From positions 140,899 through 204,898 of the forward strand of contig JBGTJE010000089.1 of assembly GCA_041745295.1 (NCBI GenBank): 64,000 nt of DNA, read 5' to 3'. Shown in pieces: positions 18,701-27,036 of the stretch. The notes under the pieces were generated by a model that searched no databases, was not told where the DNA came from, and saw only the letters and a list, made by a program, of their open reading frames with translations. This DNA is from JANMEB01 sp041745295. GTDB lineage: Bacteria; Planctomycetota; Planctomycetia; Pirellulales; Pirellulaceae. A program made the position numbers and the translations under genes. The first letter of the stretch is position 1. Each line of letters begins with the position of its first letter.

Positions 18701-19070
18701 TCATGCCGATGCTGCCGGACGCGTCCGACAGCGTCTACATTATGACAGGTTCGACGCGGCCTATTTACTGCGCCGGCAGGTCGAACAGCAGAGCCGCGAA
18801 TTTGTCGAAAAAGGCGGATTCACCAAACGTCTCTATGCAGCCCGGACCCAGGCGCGCGCTCAGAAAAAGTCGGACACGTCGGACCGGTCTGACCTGTCCG
18901 ACACGTCTGACGCGTCCGACGCGCCAATCTGTCCGGTCTGTGGCAAATCCATGCGTCGGCGAACGGCCAAACACGGACCGCGTGCAGGAAAATCGTTTTG
19001 GGGCGGTACCGGCTATCCGGAATCCAAACAAACCCGAGATGTCGGACACCTCCAACCAGGCCGACCAATC
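18700..19070 (+). pseudogene. Decayed four-helix-bundle suffix-domain gene fragment
   Basis: The frame beginning FDAAYLLRRQVEQQSREFVEKGGF matches the C-terminal part of four-helix-bundle suffix-domain proteins, which normally continue into a four-cysteine zinc ribbon. The N-terminal helical bundle is missing. In the ribbon the first pair is intact (CPVCGK), but the second pair reads WGGTGYPESKQTR where Cys is expected at both marked positions, so Gly and Ser replace the metal ligands. A tandem repeat of about nine bases (TCCGACACG-like, 18869-18922) encodes a Ser-Asp-Thr linker. An intact frame of 148 codons can be read from 18678, but it overlaps the upstream gene. I regard it as a decaying relic. 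Confidence 0.6.
18869..18922. repeat. Tandem TC(C/T)GAC(A/C)(C/T)G-type repeat
   Basis: About six imperfect copies of a nine-base unit related to GTCCGACAC, within the decayed four-helix suffix gene, where they encode alternating Ser, Asp, Thr and Leu. A weaker cluster of similar units appears at 19038-19085. Simple expansion by slippage is the likely origin. Confidence 0.65.
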
Positions 19071-19084
19071 CGACTAGTCCGATC

Positions 19085-21661
19085 TCAACGCAAACTCGCG
19101 TTGGCCCGGCTACCGATGTGGTAGTTATGGCATTCCGTGCAGCCGTTCTTTGCAAGGCCGGATTGATGGCACGCGGCGCAAGTTGCTTTGCGGATCGGCG
19201 CAAAGTCGCTGGCGAACACGCGCGGGTCATCGCCGCGAGATTGCGCTGCGGTTGTTCGACCGGTTTCAAGTTGGTGGCAGCTGGTGCAGTTGTGGTTTGT
19301 GCCGGCCATTAGAGGGCTATCCGAATTCTCAAGAGACCCCTCACCCTGCCCTCTCACCCGCGGCGGGGGAGAGGGAACTTCGAAGGAAACTAAGTGCGGT
19401 CGATGGGAAAACGACGTAAACCCACGAATCGTCGGGTCGCGATATTGAGTTTTCCAATTCACGCTGTGCCCGTCGGAATCGCGATCGACCGTATGGCACT
19501 TGCCGCAAGCCCCGACGCCGACGTCGCTGGTTAAATGCTCAAACAAATGCTGGGCGGCCGAGTTTTCTTGTTTGCTTTCGATCGACGCAATCAAGTTCAA
19601 TAAGGCCTGTAACGAGCCGTCCAAATGTTTGCCGGGGCGATACGAAATCGTCATTGTCGCGCCGTCGACCCGCCATCCGTCGCTCGTAAATGCGGCGCTT
19701 TGAGGTGCCACCACAATTGGTGCGTTGGGACTGTCGCTGGCGCCTGGTTGAGGGGTTGAAGGTGTTGCCAATGCACCGCCAATTTTGGGCAAGTTGCCGT
19801 CGCGGAGTGGATTGATCGCCAGCAACTCGTCGTCGGGAATTTTTGGCGCAGGAGTTTGTGCCGCATCGCCGACGCGCTCGTTCGAACCAACTTGGGAATC
19901 GGTCGCGGCGGTCGATTGTTGCGAATTGTCGAAGGCCGGAGATTTCAAAACGGGCTGTCCAGAGGAAGGCCGGACTAGGCCTTTCAACGGATTTGGTACG
20001 AGTTCGTCGGACTCTTGGGGGCTGGTTGGATGATCCATCACTCCGCCTAGTCGGGCCAGAATATCGTTTTCGCCGGGTAGCCACGCGGACGAGAGCGGAT
20101 TCGTTGGCATTCCATGACGTTCACCCAATGTCGAACTTGAATTGGGTGGCACGCCCTGAGGCTTTGCGAAGGGCGTGGTGGCGTTGCTTGTTGATTTAAC
20201 CACGCCCATCGAAGACTCTGGGCGTGCCACCCAAGAATTTTGGTCGGTTAACTTTGACGTCGCGCCATTTTGGGCGAACCATGTTGCCTTGAGCGAACGG
20301 AGCGCATCGATGGGAACGCTGGCCAACCAATCGTTCAGCGGTTTTGCGTCCTCGGCGCAACCGAGAGATTGGGCGAGGCGGTGGCGCAAGGCAGCCACGG
20401 CGTCTTCGGCGAGTTCATCAACCAGGGCGTTGATTCCATTCGCCACTTCGGCGGCAAGTCGCACCTGATCGTGGTTGGAGCGATCGACATCGGAGAACTG
20501 GAATTCGAAACCCAATTGGTCCAACGCCGCGCGGGCTTGAGGGTCAGCAGCGAGTAGCACTTTCATGAGGGGCGGAATGCTGCCGTCAAACTGACCGCTC
20601 GCGGGCGCGGGCCATTGCGGAACGGCCGATCCGCTTTGGCGGATCGCCTCGGTATCGATCCATGGCAGTGTAAGCAACGTCAGGCTCTCGTTCTCGAGCA
20701 CTTGCTGCTGGTGGCATTCCTGACACGTCCTTTCATACGACTGCAGCAACTGAACGTTTTGCAAAGCATCTGCGACGTGACACGACCGGCAATCGAATTC
20801 CCGGTTCTTGCTCGCGAAGTGCACCGCTTGGTGTGCGGCGTGATCGAACGCGATCCGCGAGCGGCGGCGTAACGGATACGATGCTGGGAACTCGAGGTGA
20901 TTGGACTCGAAGCTCTGAAACTGCGTCGCATGACAAGTCTGGCACTGACGGTCGGTCAATTGGCTCAAATTGAAAGTTGAGCCATGGTGCTCGCGATGGC
21001 AGGTCGAACAGGCGATTGGTTCGCGATGGCTGTGGGACGTGGGAATCGCTGCGCCAGACACCCTGGCGGTGAATTGGCCGAGCACATCCGGATCGAGATT
21101 GTGCGCCGCAAGGGCAAGTGATTCGGCAAACTGTTCCCCGTGGCATCGCAAGCAAAGTTGCGGTTGCGACGTCGTCGCATGATGCCCGACTCCAAGCGTG
21201 CTCGCCAACCATTGCGAAATCGTTTGGCTGGCGGCTTCGTGGCAAGCGGTGCAGCGGTCGAACCCCTCCCCTTTCAAGACTTGCGCATGATGTGAGCTCA
21301 GCGGTCCCGGAGCCAGAAAACCGGCGCGACGCGGCTTGGAGAAACCAAACGACAAACCGGCGATTGTTAAGGCAACGCAACACCAAACAAACGCTGTCCG
21401 GTACGCGCGCAAACTCGGCCGTGGCGAACAGGTGCCGGGGCCTTGGCAGCATTGGCCGTTGGGGAGCGGCCCGAGCACACATTTGCCAAGCTTGGGGTCC
21501 AACGTCGCTACCCATTTTTCGCCCATCTTGATCGGGTGGCACCGTGGGCGCGCCGGACATCGACCGCCCACCGGTCCCGGGCATGGATCGCAATCGCCGC
21601 TTGCGCTACCACACTCCCAATGATTGTTCGGCCGCAGGTAGGGATCGCGGAGTTGGTTCAT
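19085..21661 (-). CDS. Decaheme c-type cytochrome
   Basis: 858 residues with ten CxxCH haem-attachment motifs: CTACH, CLRCH, CSTCH, CQTCH, CRSCH and CQECH in the first half, then CGKCH, CTSCH, CAACH and CTECH at the C-terminus. The N-terminal ~80 residues are Cys/Pro-rich and cytoplasmic-looking (PNGQCCQGPGTC). One membrane anchor follows (about residues 88-107), so the haem part is periplasmic. The middle, ~340-640, has no haem motif and is rich in Pro, Ser and Asn. Between haems 7 and 8, residues ~761-776 (PSPPPRVRGQGEGS) are an in-frame palindromic repeat. The start overlaps the preceding cytochrome b gene by four bases. It is probably the terminal electron carrier of the operon. Confidence 0.9.
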   Translation of the reverse strand: MNQLRDPYLRPNNHWECGSASGDCDPCPGPVGGRCPARPRCHPIKMGEKWVATLDPKLGKCVLGPLPNGQCCQGPGTCSPRPSLRAYRTAFVWCCVALTIAGLSFGFSKPRRAGFLAPGPLSSHHAQVLKGEGFDRCTACHEAASQTISQWLASTLGVGHHATTSQPQLCLRCHGEQFAESLALAAHNLDPDVLGQFTARVSGAAIPTSHSHREPIACSTCHREHHGSTFNLSQLTDRQCQTCHATQFQSFESNHLEFPASYPLRRRSRIAFDHAAHQAVHFASKNREFDCRSCHVADALQNVQLLQSYERTCQECHQQQVLENESLTLLTLPWIDTEAIRQSGSAVPQWPAPASGQFDGSIPPLMKVLLAADPQARAALDQLGFEFQFSDVDRSNHDQVRLAAEVANGINALVDELAEDAVAALRHRLAQSLGCAEDAKPLNDWLASVPIDALRSLKATWFAQNGATSKLTDQNSWVARPESSMGVVKSTSNATTPFAKPQGVPPNSSSTLGERHGMPTNPLSSAWLPGENDILARLGGVMDHPTSPQESDELVPNPLKGLVRPSSGQPVLKSPAFDNSQQSTAATDSQVGSNERVGDAAQTPAPKIPDDELLAINPLRDGNLPKIGGALATPSTPQPGASDSPNAPIVVAPQSAAFTSDGWRVDGATMTISYRPGKHLDGSLQALLNLIASIESKQENSAAQHLFEHLTSDVGVGACGKCHTVDRDSDGHSVNWKTQYRDPTIRGFTSFSHRPHLVSFEVPSPPPRVRGQGEGSLENSDSPLMAGTNHNCTSCHQLETGRTTAAQSRGDDPRVFASDFAPIRKATCAACHQSGLAKNGCTECHNYHIGSRANASLR
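19335..19380. repeat. CCCTCACCCTGCCCTCTC palindrome inside the decaheme gene
   Basis: ACCCCTCACCCTGCCCTCTC followed by CCCGCGGCGGGGGAGAGGG, an inverted repeat of the family also seen at 8702, 42080 and 55985. Here it lies within a coding sequence, in frame, between the seventh and eighth haem motifs. Confidence 0.85.
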
Positions 21662-22506
21662 CGCAACCCTCCGTGAAACACATGCGCGGTGAAACCGTGT
21701 ACGATCGCGATGATGATCAAGCTATAGGTCAATCCAATGTGCAGGAACAACCAAATCTTGAGTCGACCTTGGAGCGCCAGATGGTAGTCCAAATCGTCTT
21801 TGCGACGGACCAGTTCGGCGAGCTTGCGACCGGCCTCGCGATGCGGAATCGAAAGGTAGCGATCGAGATCTTCGATTTCGCGAATGATCGCTCGGCAAGC
21901 GTGGCCATTGGGGCGAACCAAATAGGACACGGGCCGCGCTCGTTCAAAAAAGCCAGCTAGCCGTTGCACGTAGAAGCGACAAAGCACGATCGATTTGGCG
22001 GGCGATTCGAACAACAAGGCCCGGACTTGGCGAACGACTTCACGCCGCAAAAGCGGAATCTGTTCGAAGATGACTTGTTCTCCCACAGCCGTCAGGCGCC
22101 GCGGAATCGTTCGAGTCCAAAACAGCCCAAGCAATCCGCTGGCAAAAACGGTCAGATACATTGCGGCTAAGCAACCTTCCAAAACTCCGTTTGGGATTTT
22201 CAGTCCGACATGCCAAACGAACACGAAGAACGAACCCAATGCGACGTAAATGTGCAGTTGCATCCAATGGGAGCTGGAGCCAAGCCAAGGAATCGATGGG
22301 ATTCGCTTGCGAAGGTTGTAGGCGGCCAGAAAAAAGACGGCTCCGATCAGCAAGTATCCCGAGGTAAACGAATCGCGTTGCAAATTCTGCCGTTGATAAA
22401 CGAACCATGCGACCAACACCGCCACGACAAGCAACATCAATCCCGCGTAACGGCAACGCCGCTGCATCAACGCCGTTCGGGGTAACACCTTGAGTTGATG
22501 GGCCAT
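21658..22506 (-). CDS. Membrane b-type cytochrome-like protein
   Basis: 282 residues with about five membrane segments: ~19-36, ~48-62, ~80-98, ~110-128 and ~250-270. Histidines suited to haem b ligation lie in the membrane: SHWMQLHIYVALGSF, FVFVWHVG and, near the C-terminus, FLHIGLTYSLIIIAIVHGF. A charged cytoplasmic region of ~120 residues separates segments four and five. It sits between the ferredoxin-type and decaheme cytochrome genes, so a role as a membrane electron-transfer subunit, possibly quinone-linked, is likely (inference). The start is 16 bases after the upstream gene. Confidence 0.75.
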   Translation of the reverse strand: MAHQLKVLPRTALMQRRCRYAGLMLLVVAVLVAWFVYQRQNLQRDSFTSGYLLIGAVFFLAAYNLRKRIPSIPWLGSSSHWMQLHIYVALGSFFVFVWHVGLKIPNGVLEGCLAAMYLTVFASGLLGLFWTRTIPRRLTAVGEQVIFEQIPLLRREVVRQVRALLFESPAKSIVLCRFYVQRLAGFFERARPVSYLVRPNGHACRAIIREIEDLDRYLSIPHREAGRKLAELVRRKDDLDYHLALQGRLKIWLFLHIGLTYSLIIIAIVHGFTAHVFHGGLR

Positions 22507-22521
22507 GGGAATCGCTCCGCG

Positions 22522-24252
22522 CTACTTATGCATGAACGATTTGATTTGATCCGCTGTCGTGAGGTCGATGCGGATGAGTGCGTCGTGAGGGCAAGCACGT
22601 TGACAGGCCGGACCGCCAAGTTGATCGACGCAGAGGTCGCACTTGGTCGCTTTGACCACCGGCATGTTGCGTTCCAGATCGACGTAAGGGTTTCCCTTGT
22701 CATCGCGCACTTCGACCATGCGAATATTCTGGTAAGGGCAGCTATTGGCGCACGTCGAGCAGCCAATGCACGTGTCGTCGTTGATCGTTACGACTCCGTC
22801 CGTCGCGTGACGGCTGATCGCGCCCGTGGGACAACCGATCATGCAAACTGGATCGGCGCAGTGCATACAGGCATTGGCGATTAGGTACTGTTCGTGTCGC
22901 GTCCCCTCGCGGACAAATCGCGGATTACCGTCGTGGGTGGAAGCGCAAGCCCGAATGCAATCGTCGCAACGCGTGCAGCGATCCAAGTCGATCAACATGG
23001 CCTGCGTGCCATTGATCAATCGTTCTTCAACCAAGAACTCGAGCATCGCGGTCTCGAGCGGCTCCGGCCGCGGTTCTAAGCGGCGATCTTGCCGCGTGGA
23101 CATCTCCGATGATTCGGTTGGCAGCAACGCCGGAAGTTGCTTTTGGGGAATATGCGGCAAGATGTGCTCCTCCACGATCGGATTGGGAATTCGGATGACG
23201 TCGAGATATCCGACCGCCCGCAACGAGAGCTGCCAAGGAACAACTTTCTTGGTCTGCCAAGCGTGTGCGATTTCACGCCAGCCAAAGGACTCGCCCTTGC
23301 CCAAATACGCTACGGTCCGATAGCCGTTTTCCTCTTTGCGACAGACTCGAGCAAATCCGTTGCGAATGAGAATCAACCCGTTGACGTATTCGCCGCGTTC
23401 CGCAACGTTAGGTTCCCCCAAAATGCGTTCGGCGATATCTTCTTGTCGGCCGTGCTGAAACTTATTCTGCCAATCGAAATTGCCGTATGTTTCAAACTCG
23501 GCTGCTTGCCCCACGGCTTGCAGGGCGCTGTTGGGCAGGCCTTGAAACAACGCCAGTTCGCTCAGATGTGTCTGCAAACTGTGTTCGCGATAGAGTCGCT
23601 CGACGTGGTTTTTCAAGTTCTTGTCAAAACGCATCAGATCACGCAAGCCTTGCCAGCGAATCTCAACCAATTGAACTGGGCCTTTGGCAAAAACAGTCGC
23701 GCTGCGTGGAGTGCGCGTCAACGCCGAAAGCTCGCCGAAAAGTTCGCTCGGTTGCAGCGATTCGGTTTGATTGAGATCGAGCACTCGCGGGATGTCTTGC
23801 AAAAAGACTCGGCGCGGTGCCGAAAATGTAAACGGGCCCCTGGCTGTGCGAGAACCTTGCGCGGGGACTTGGTAGCGACGTCGTTCCGGGACCGCCGAAT
23901 TATGCCAAAGTTGCCTGAGCGCACCCAAAACACTTTGACGCCGCGGCTCGCCGCGTCCTAGGATGTTTTCGGGAATCGACTTCAGTGACACGAGAGCTTG
24001 ACCTGAAAGCAACAAGAAAGCGCTGTTGCCGTAATCGCCTTGGCGAATGATGATCTCTCCATCGGCGCAATCGACGATTCGGCAGTCGTTTCGCAAAATG
24101 CCGCGCAACGACAGCGTCGAGGGGAACGCGGCCGCCGACATCTGGGCGAACGGATCGCCCCGCTGCAGTTTATCGACGATCGCTTCCGTTTGCTCGGCAC
24201 CAAACGGTGTGTCCCAGCGGCGCGGACGTTCGATAAAGTTGGGGTTTAGCAT
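22522..24252 (-). CDS. Cyclic-nucleotide-binding domain / 4x[4Fe-4S] ferredoxin fusion
   Basis: 576 residues. Two cyclic-nucleotide-binding folds occupy ~45-230 and ~235-375. The first has a convincing phosphate-binding cassette, FGELSALTRTPRSATVFA, with the conserved Glu and Arg; the second (FGWREIAHAWQTKK) is degenerate. Residues ~415-576 are a DMSO-reductase-beta/NrfC-type ferredoxin with four cysteine quartets: CTRCDDCIRAC, CMHCADPVCMIGC, CIGCSTCANSC and CDLC with CQRAC. No signal peptide is seen, so it should be cytoplasmic, docked to the membrane cytochrome. It joins a second-messenger sensor to an electron carrier, suggesting allosteric control of electron flow by cAMP or a similar ligand (inference). 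It lies in the middle of the redox operon. Confidence 0.9.
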   Translation of the reverse strand: MLNPNFIERPRRWDTPFGAEQTEAIVDKLQRGDPFAQMSAAAFPSTLSLRGILRNDCRIVDCADGEIIIRQGDYGNSAFLLLSGQALVSLKSIPENILGRGEPRRQSVLGALRQLWHNSAVPERRRYQVPAQGSRTARGPFTFSAPRRVFLQDIPRVLDLNQTESLQPSELFGELSALTRTPRSATVFAKGPVQLVEIRWQGLRDLMRFDKNLKNHVERLYREHSLQTHLSELALFQGLPNSALQAVGQAAEFETYGNFDWQNKFQHGRQEDIAERILGEPNVAERGEYVNGLILIRNGFARVCRKEENGYRTVAYLGKGESFGWREIAHAWQTKKVVPWQLSLRAVGYLDVIRIPNPIVEEHILPHIPQKQLPALLPTESSEMSTRQDRRLEPRPEPLETAMLEFLVEERLINGTQAMLIDLDRCTRCDDCIRACASTHDGNPRFVREGTRHEQYLIANACMHCADPVCMIGCPTGAISRHATDGVVTINDDTCIGCSTCANSCPYQNIRMVEVRDDKGNPYVDLERNMPVVKATKCDLCVDQLGGPACQRACPHDALIRIDLTTADQIKSFMHK

Positions 24253-24259
24253 GGATTCA

Positions 24260-25270
24260 TCATTTGTATTGCGAAGGCGTGGGCATCAGCGGATCGAGTT
24301 GGGCGAGCGCCACGCCGTTGGCCGCTTCTGCGAATTGCATTCCAGCTTGCGCAATCCGGTCTGCGATGGCGTTGAGCTGCGTGGCGTTGTTGATCTTTAA
24401 ATCGGCTTGAGCAAAGGCATCGAGGGCTTGCTGAACGCGGGGGTCGTTGATCGATTGCTGGATTTCGTAAAGGCGGATCGCCACGGCAGCGGCGCGGGAC
24501 GCAACGGTCGTTCCGTAGGTTAATTTTTGCGTTGCCAAGCCCGTCGCGCGAGTGCTGAATTCCAAATCTGCGATCAAACCGACGACGAACATCACGCGCA
24601 GCCGCTCCGGCGGGCTCGGTGCGTTCACGGCGTTGTCGCTGTGCAGAAAGTTGTGCCGCACCATGCCCTGCGACCAACTGACCATTTCAAAGTTCGGACT
24701 CCCGGCCGAATGGCCGCCGACGTTCACCAATTTCTCATTGGGCACCGTGTGGCATTGCAGGCAACTTCGCGCGATCGAGTAAAGATTTTTTGGATTGCGC
24801 ATCCCGAGGGCGACACTTTGCGTTTGCCGCTGCAGTCGATGTTGTTCGGTTTCGGATTGCTTGCTGGCGGCAGGACCTCCGTAATCGGAATGCACGTTGA
24901 TCCAATCGCGGGCCGCACCGTGACAAGACTCGCAGGAAACGCCGGCAACGACGCGTGCCAAGTCCTGCTCAGCTTGAGATGTGTAATGGCAGTCGAGGCA
25001 AATATCGTTTCGCTTGATGCTCGATTGACCCAAGCGTCGGGCAATTTCCAGGGCTTGGGGATTGCGGTGCAATGAATCAAACGATTGGGCATGTGGCGTT
25101 TGTTTCCAAACGCTGACTTCCGCTACGTGGCACTTCGCGCACTGAACGGCCGTAACAACTTTGGTGGGATCGCAATGCGAAGGCTGAGCCATAGCGTTCG
25201 CGCTAACCACTAGGGACAAAATGCCGGCCAGGGCAAACGTAAACAGGTGTAAGTATTGCAGGCGATTCAT
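24260..25270 (-). CDS. Tetraheme cytochrome c (c554-like)
   Basis: 336 residues with a signal peptide (LHLFTFALAGILSLVVSANAMAQ) and four CxxCH motifs: CAKCH, CLDCH, CESCH and CLQCH. Spacing and the AKCHVAEVSVWKQTPHAQSF start resemble cytochrome c554-type multihaem proteins. The last ~130 residues carry no haem and are helical. The ATG at 25270 is chosen because it directly precedes the signal peptide; the upstream extension is basic, low-quality sequence. It lies eight bases before the cyclic-nucleotide/ferredoxin gene and 33 bases after the reductase gene. Periplasmic electron carrier. Confidence 0.88.
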   Translation of the reverse strand: MNRLQYLHLFTFALAGILSLVVSANAMAQPSHCDPTKVVTAVQCAKCHVAEVSVWKQTPHAQSFDSLHRNPQALEIARRLGQSSIKRNDICLDCHYTSQAEQDLARVVAGVSCESCHGAARDWINVHSDYGGPAASKQSETEQHRLQRQTQSVALGMRNPKNLYSIARSCLQCHTVPNEKLVNVGGHSAGSPNFEMVSWSQGMVRHNFLHSDNAVNAPSPPERLRVMFVVGLIADLEFSTRATGLATQKLTYGTTVASRAAAVAIRLYEIQQSINDPRVQQALDAFAQADLKINNATQLNAIADRIAQAGMQFAEAANGVALAQLDPLMPTPSQYK

Positions 25271-25302
25271 GACAATAATTGAGTTGGACTCCAATGAGGT
25301 CG

Positions 25303-26562
25303 TTACGCATCCACAACGACTTCGCCGACAGGTCGAGCAACGCAAGCGAGCACATGCCCCGGTTCGCAATCCGCGTGCGAAATGTCGTGGATATAGCTAA
25401 CTTCACCGGAAATCAATCGCGTCTGACACGTTCCACAATTGCCCGCACGGCAGCCCGACGGAATCGCAACATCCGAATTGTCTGCGAGCTCGAGGATCGA
25501 TTGCAAATCGTTGCTCCAACGAGTCCGTTTGGCGGATTTGTGGAACGATACACTGACCTCGGACGGGAGAACGTTGCGCTGCGGCTGAGTGTCGTCGGTT
25601 TTGGTCTTGCGAACGGAAGCGGGTCCAAACGCTTCGAAATGGATGATCGACTCGGGAACGCCCCATTCCCGCAAGTCGGCGTAAAGAGTCTGCATGAATG
25701 CCGAGGGACCGCACAGATAAAACGGGACTTGATTGCTCGGAACGAGTTTGCGAATCGTCTCGATTGACACGCGCCCGGCGATCTGAAAATCGACCCGAGG
25801 AGTGTCGGTGGGCAACGGATTGGAGTAGCAAGTGACCAAGTTGATGTGGGGGAAATTTGCCACGATCTTGGCAAGTCGGTGTTTGAAGGCGTGGTGTTCA
25901 CCGTTTTGCACGCCATAGACCACGAGCACTTCACGTTTGATCTTGTATTGGACCAACGTAGCCAACATCGAAATGATCGGGGTGATGCCGATTCCGCCGG
26001 CCAAAAATACGACTGGGCGCCGATCGTTTAAGTCCAAGTAAAAAGCGCCGGCTGGAGCTTTCACATCGATTCGATCGCCGATGCTCATGAATTGATTGAG
26101 ATAACCGCTTGCCACGCCCGGAGGCGCGTTGGGATTGTCGCGAGGCGGGCCAATCGCTCGGACCGTGATTCGAAATCGATTGGTACTCGGGGCGTCCGAC
26201 AAGGAATAGCAACGAACGATCGGTCGGCTTTGGCCGAGGATCGAGAGGCGAATCGTGATATGTTGTCCTGGCAGATGGAACGGCAGCGGTCTGCCATCCT
26301 CGGGAACGAGGTCGATCGTTTTGCAGTCCGTAGCTTCGTTCTGCAAATTTTGAATCAAAAACTTTCGGTACCCATGCCAGCGCAAATTGTCATCCAATGC
26401 TTCCGTATCGAGCGGTTGCTCGATCTGACGCCGTAGCAATTTTTGGCTGAGATCGAACTGCTGGCGATCGAAATGCAGACGCCGGATCGCGATCGCCGTC
26501 CACATTGCGAACTGCAACAGCACGATCGCGCCAACGGCGACACCGAGTAGCGAGGGGAACAT
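25303..26562 (-). CDS. FAD/NAD(P)H oxidoreductase with C-terminal [2Fe-2S] domain
   Basis: 419 residues. An N-terminal membrane segment (MFPSLLGVAVGAIVLLQFAMW) is followed by a ferredoxin-reductase module: the FAD-binding RCYSLSD motif, the NAD(P)-binding FLAGGIGITPIISML and the C-terminal nucleotide-site CGPSAFM. The last ~90 residues form a plant-type [2Fe-2S] domain with GCRAGNCGTCQTRLISGEV and a final Cys in LACVARP. This is the architecture of phenol hydroxylase/CDP-6-deoxy-reductase-type and HCP reductases. It would take electrons from NAD(P)H and pass them to the neighbouring carriers, or run in reverse. The start is at the membrane anchor; the frame is open to 26721 but the extension is implausible. 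Confidence 0.88.
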   Translation of the reverse strand: MFPSLLGVAVGAIVLLQFAMWTAIAIRRLHFDRQQFDLSQKLLRRQIEQPLDTEALDDNLRWHGYRKFLIQNLQNEATDCKTIDLVPEDGRPLPFHLPGQHITIRLSILGQSRPIVRCYSLSDAPSTNRFRITVRAIGPPRDNPNAPPGVASGYLNQFMSIGDRIDVKAPAGAFYLDLNDRRPVVFLAGGIGITPIISMLATLVQYKIKREVLVVYGVQNGEHHAFKHRLAKIVANFPHINLVTCYSNPLPTDTPRVDFQIAGRVSIETIRKLVPSNQVPFYLCGPSAFMQTLYADLREWGVPESIIHFEAFGPASVRKTKTDDTQPQRNVLPSEVSVSFHKSAKRTRWSNDLQSILELADNSDVAIPSGCRAGNCGTCQTRLISGEVSYIHDISHADCEPGHVLACVARPVGEVVVDA

Positions 26563-26727
26563 TTCCACGGAGCTTGCTTTGTCGGAATTCCGGAAATTCG
26601 ACACAATCCGCAAGGATTCACCAGGCCGGATAATCGTTTTCTTTTCCGGCGACGGGCGTCTCCAGCTTGATCTGCATCGTCCGTGCTTTTGAGCGCCATG
26701 AGTTCTTTTGGCGCGGGACAAATGGCT

Positions 26728-27036
26728 TTACATCTGGCGCAAGAATTCGAATGAGTAGATTCCGGAGTGGTGGCCGTCGCTGAACTCAATTGAATACGCG
26801 TAGTTGCCGACGGGGACCATCCGATCGATCGCCAGCGGGCGGGTCTGTGCTGGCGAGAGTGTTGGAAACAGCGTTGCGGGCTGGGGCGGCTGAAGTTTCT
26901 CAGCTTTACAACGAGCGCACGGACAAGCCTTGCGCAGTGTGCGCGGCGCAACCTCTTGTACCAGGCCATCGTTCCACGCGATTGAAAGCGTGCCGTCCTT
27001 GCCCAGCTTCAGATCGGTTGGATAGAACTGATTCAT
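26728..27036 (-). CDS. DUF971 domain-containing protein
   Basis: 102 residues matching DUF971 (gamma-butyrobetaine hydroxylase N-terminal-like zinc domain). Characteristic parts are LSIAWNDGLVQEVAPRTLRKACPCARCK, with a CxCxxC cysteine cluster, and the ending VGNYAYSIEFSDGHHSGIYSFEFLRQM. Such small proteins often occur beside iron-sulfur cluster assembly genes, which fits the many Fe-S proteins downstream. The start overlaps the stop of the PaaK-like gene by four bases. Confidence 0.85.
   Translation of the reverse strand: MNQFYPTDLKLGKDGTLSIAWNDGLVQEVAPRTLRKACPCARCKAEKLQPPQPATLFPTLSPAQTRPLAIDRMVPVGNYAYSIEFSDGHHSGIYSFEFLRQM

Noticed and set aside
18869..18922. CRISPR-like array
   Set aside because: Units are about nine bases, contiguous and without spacers, so this is a simple tandem repeat.
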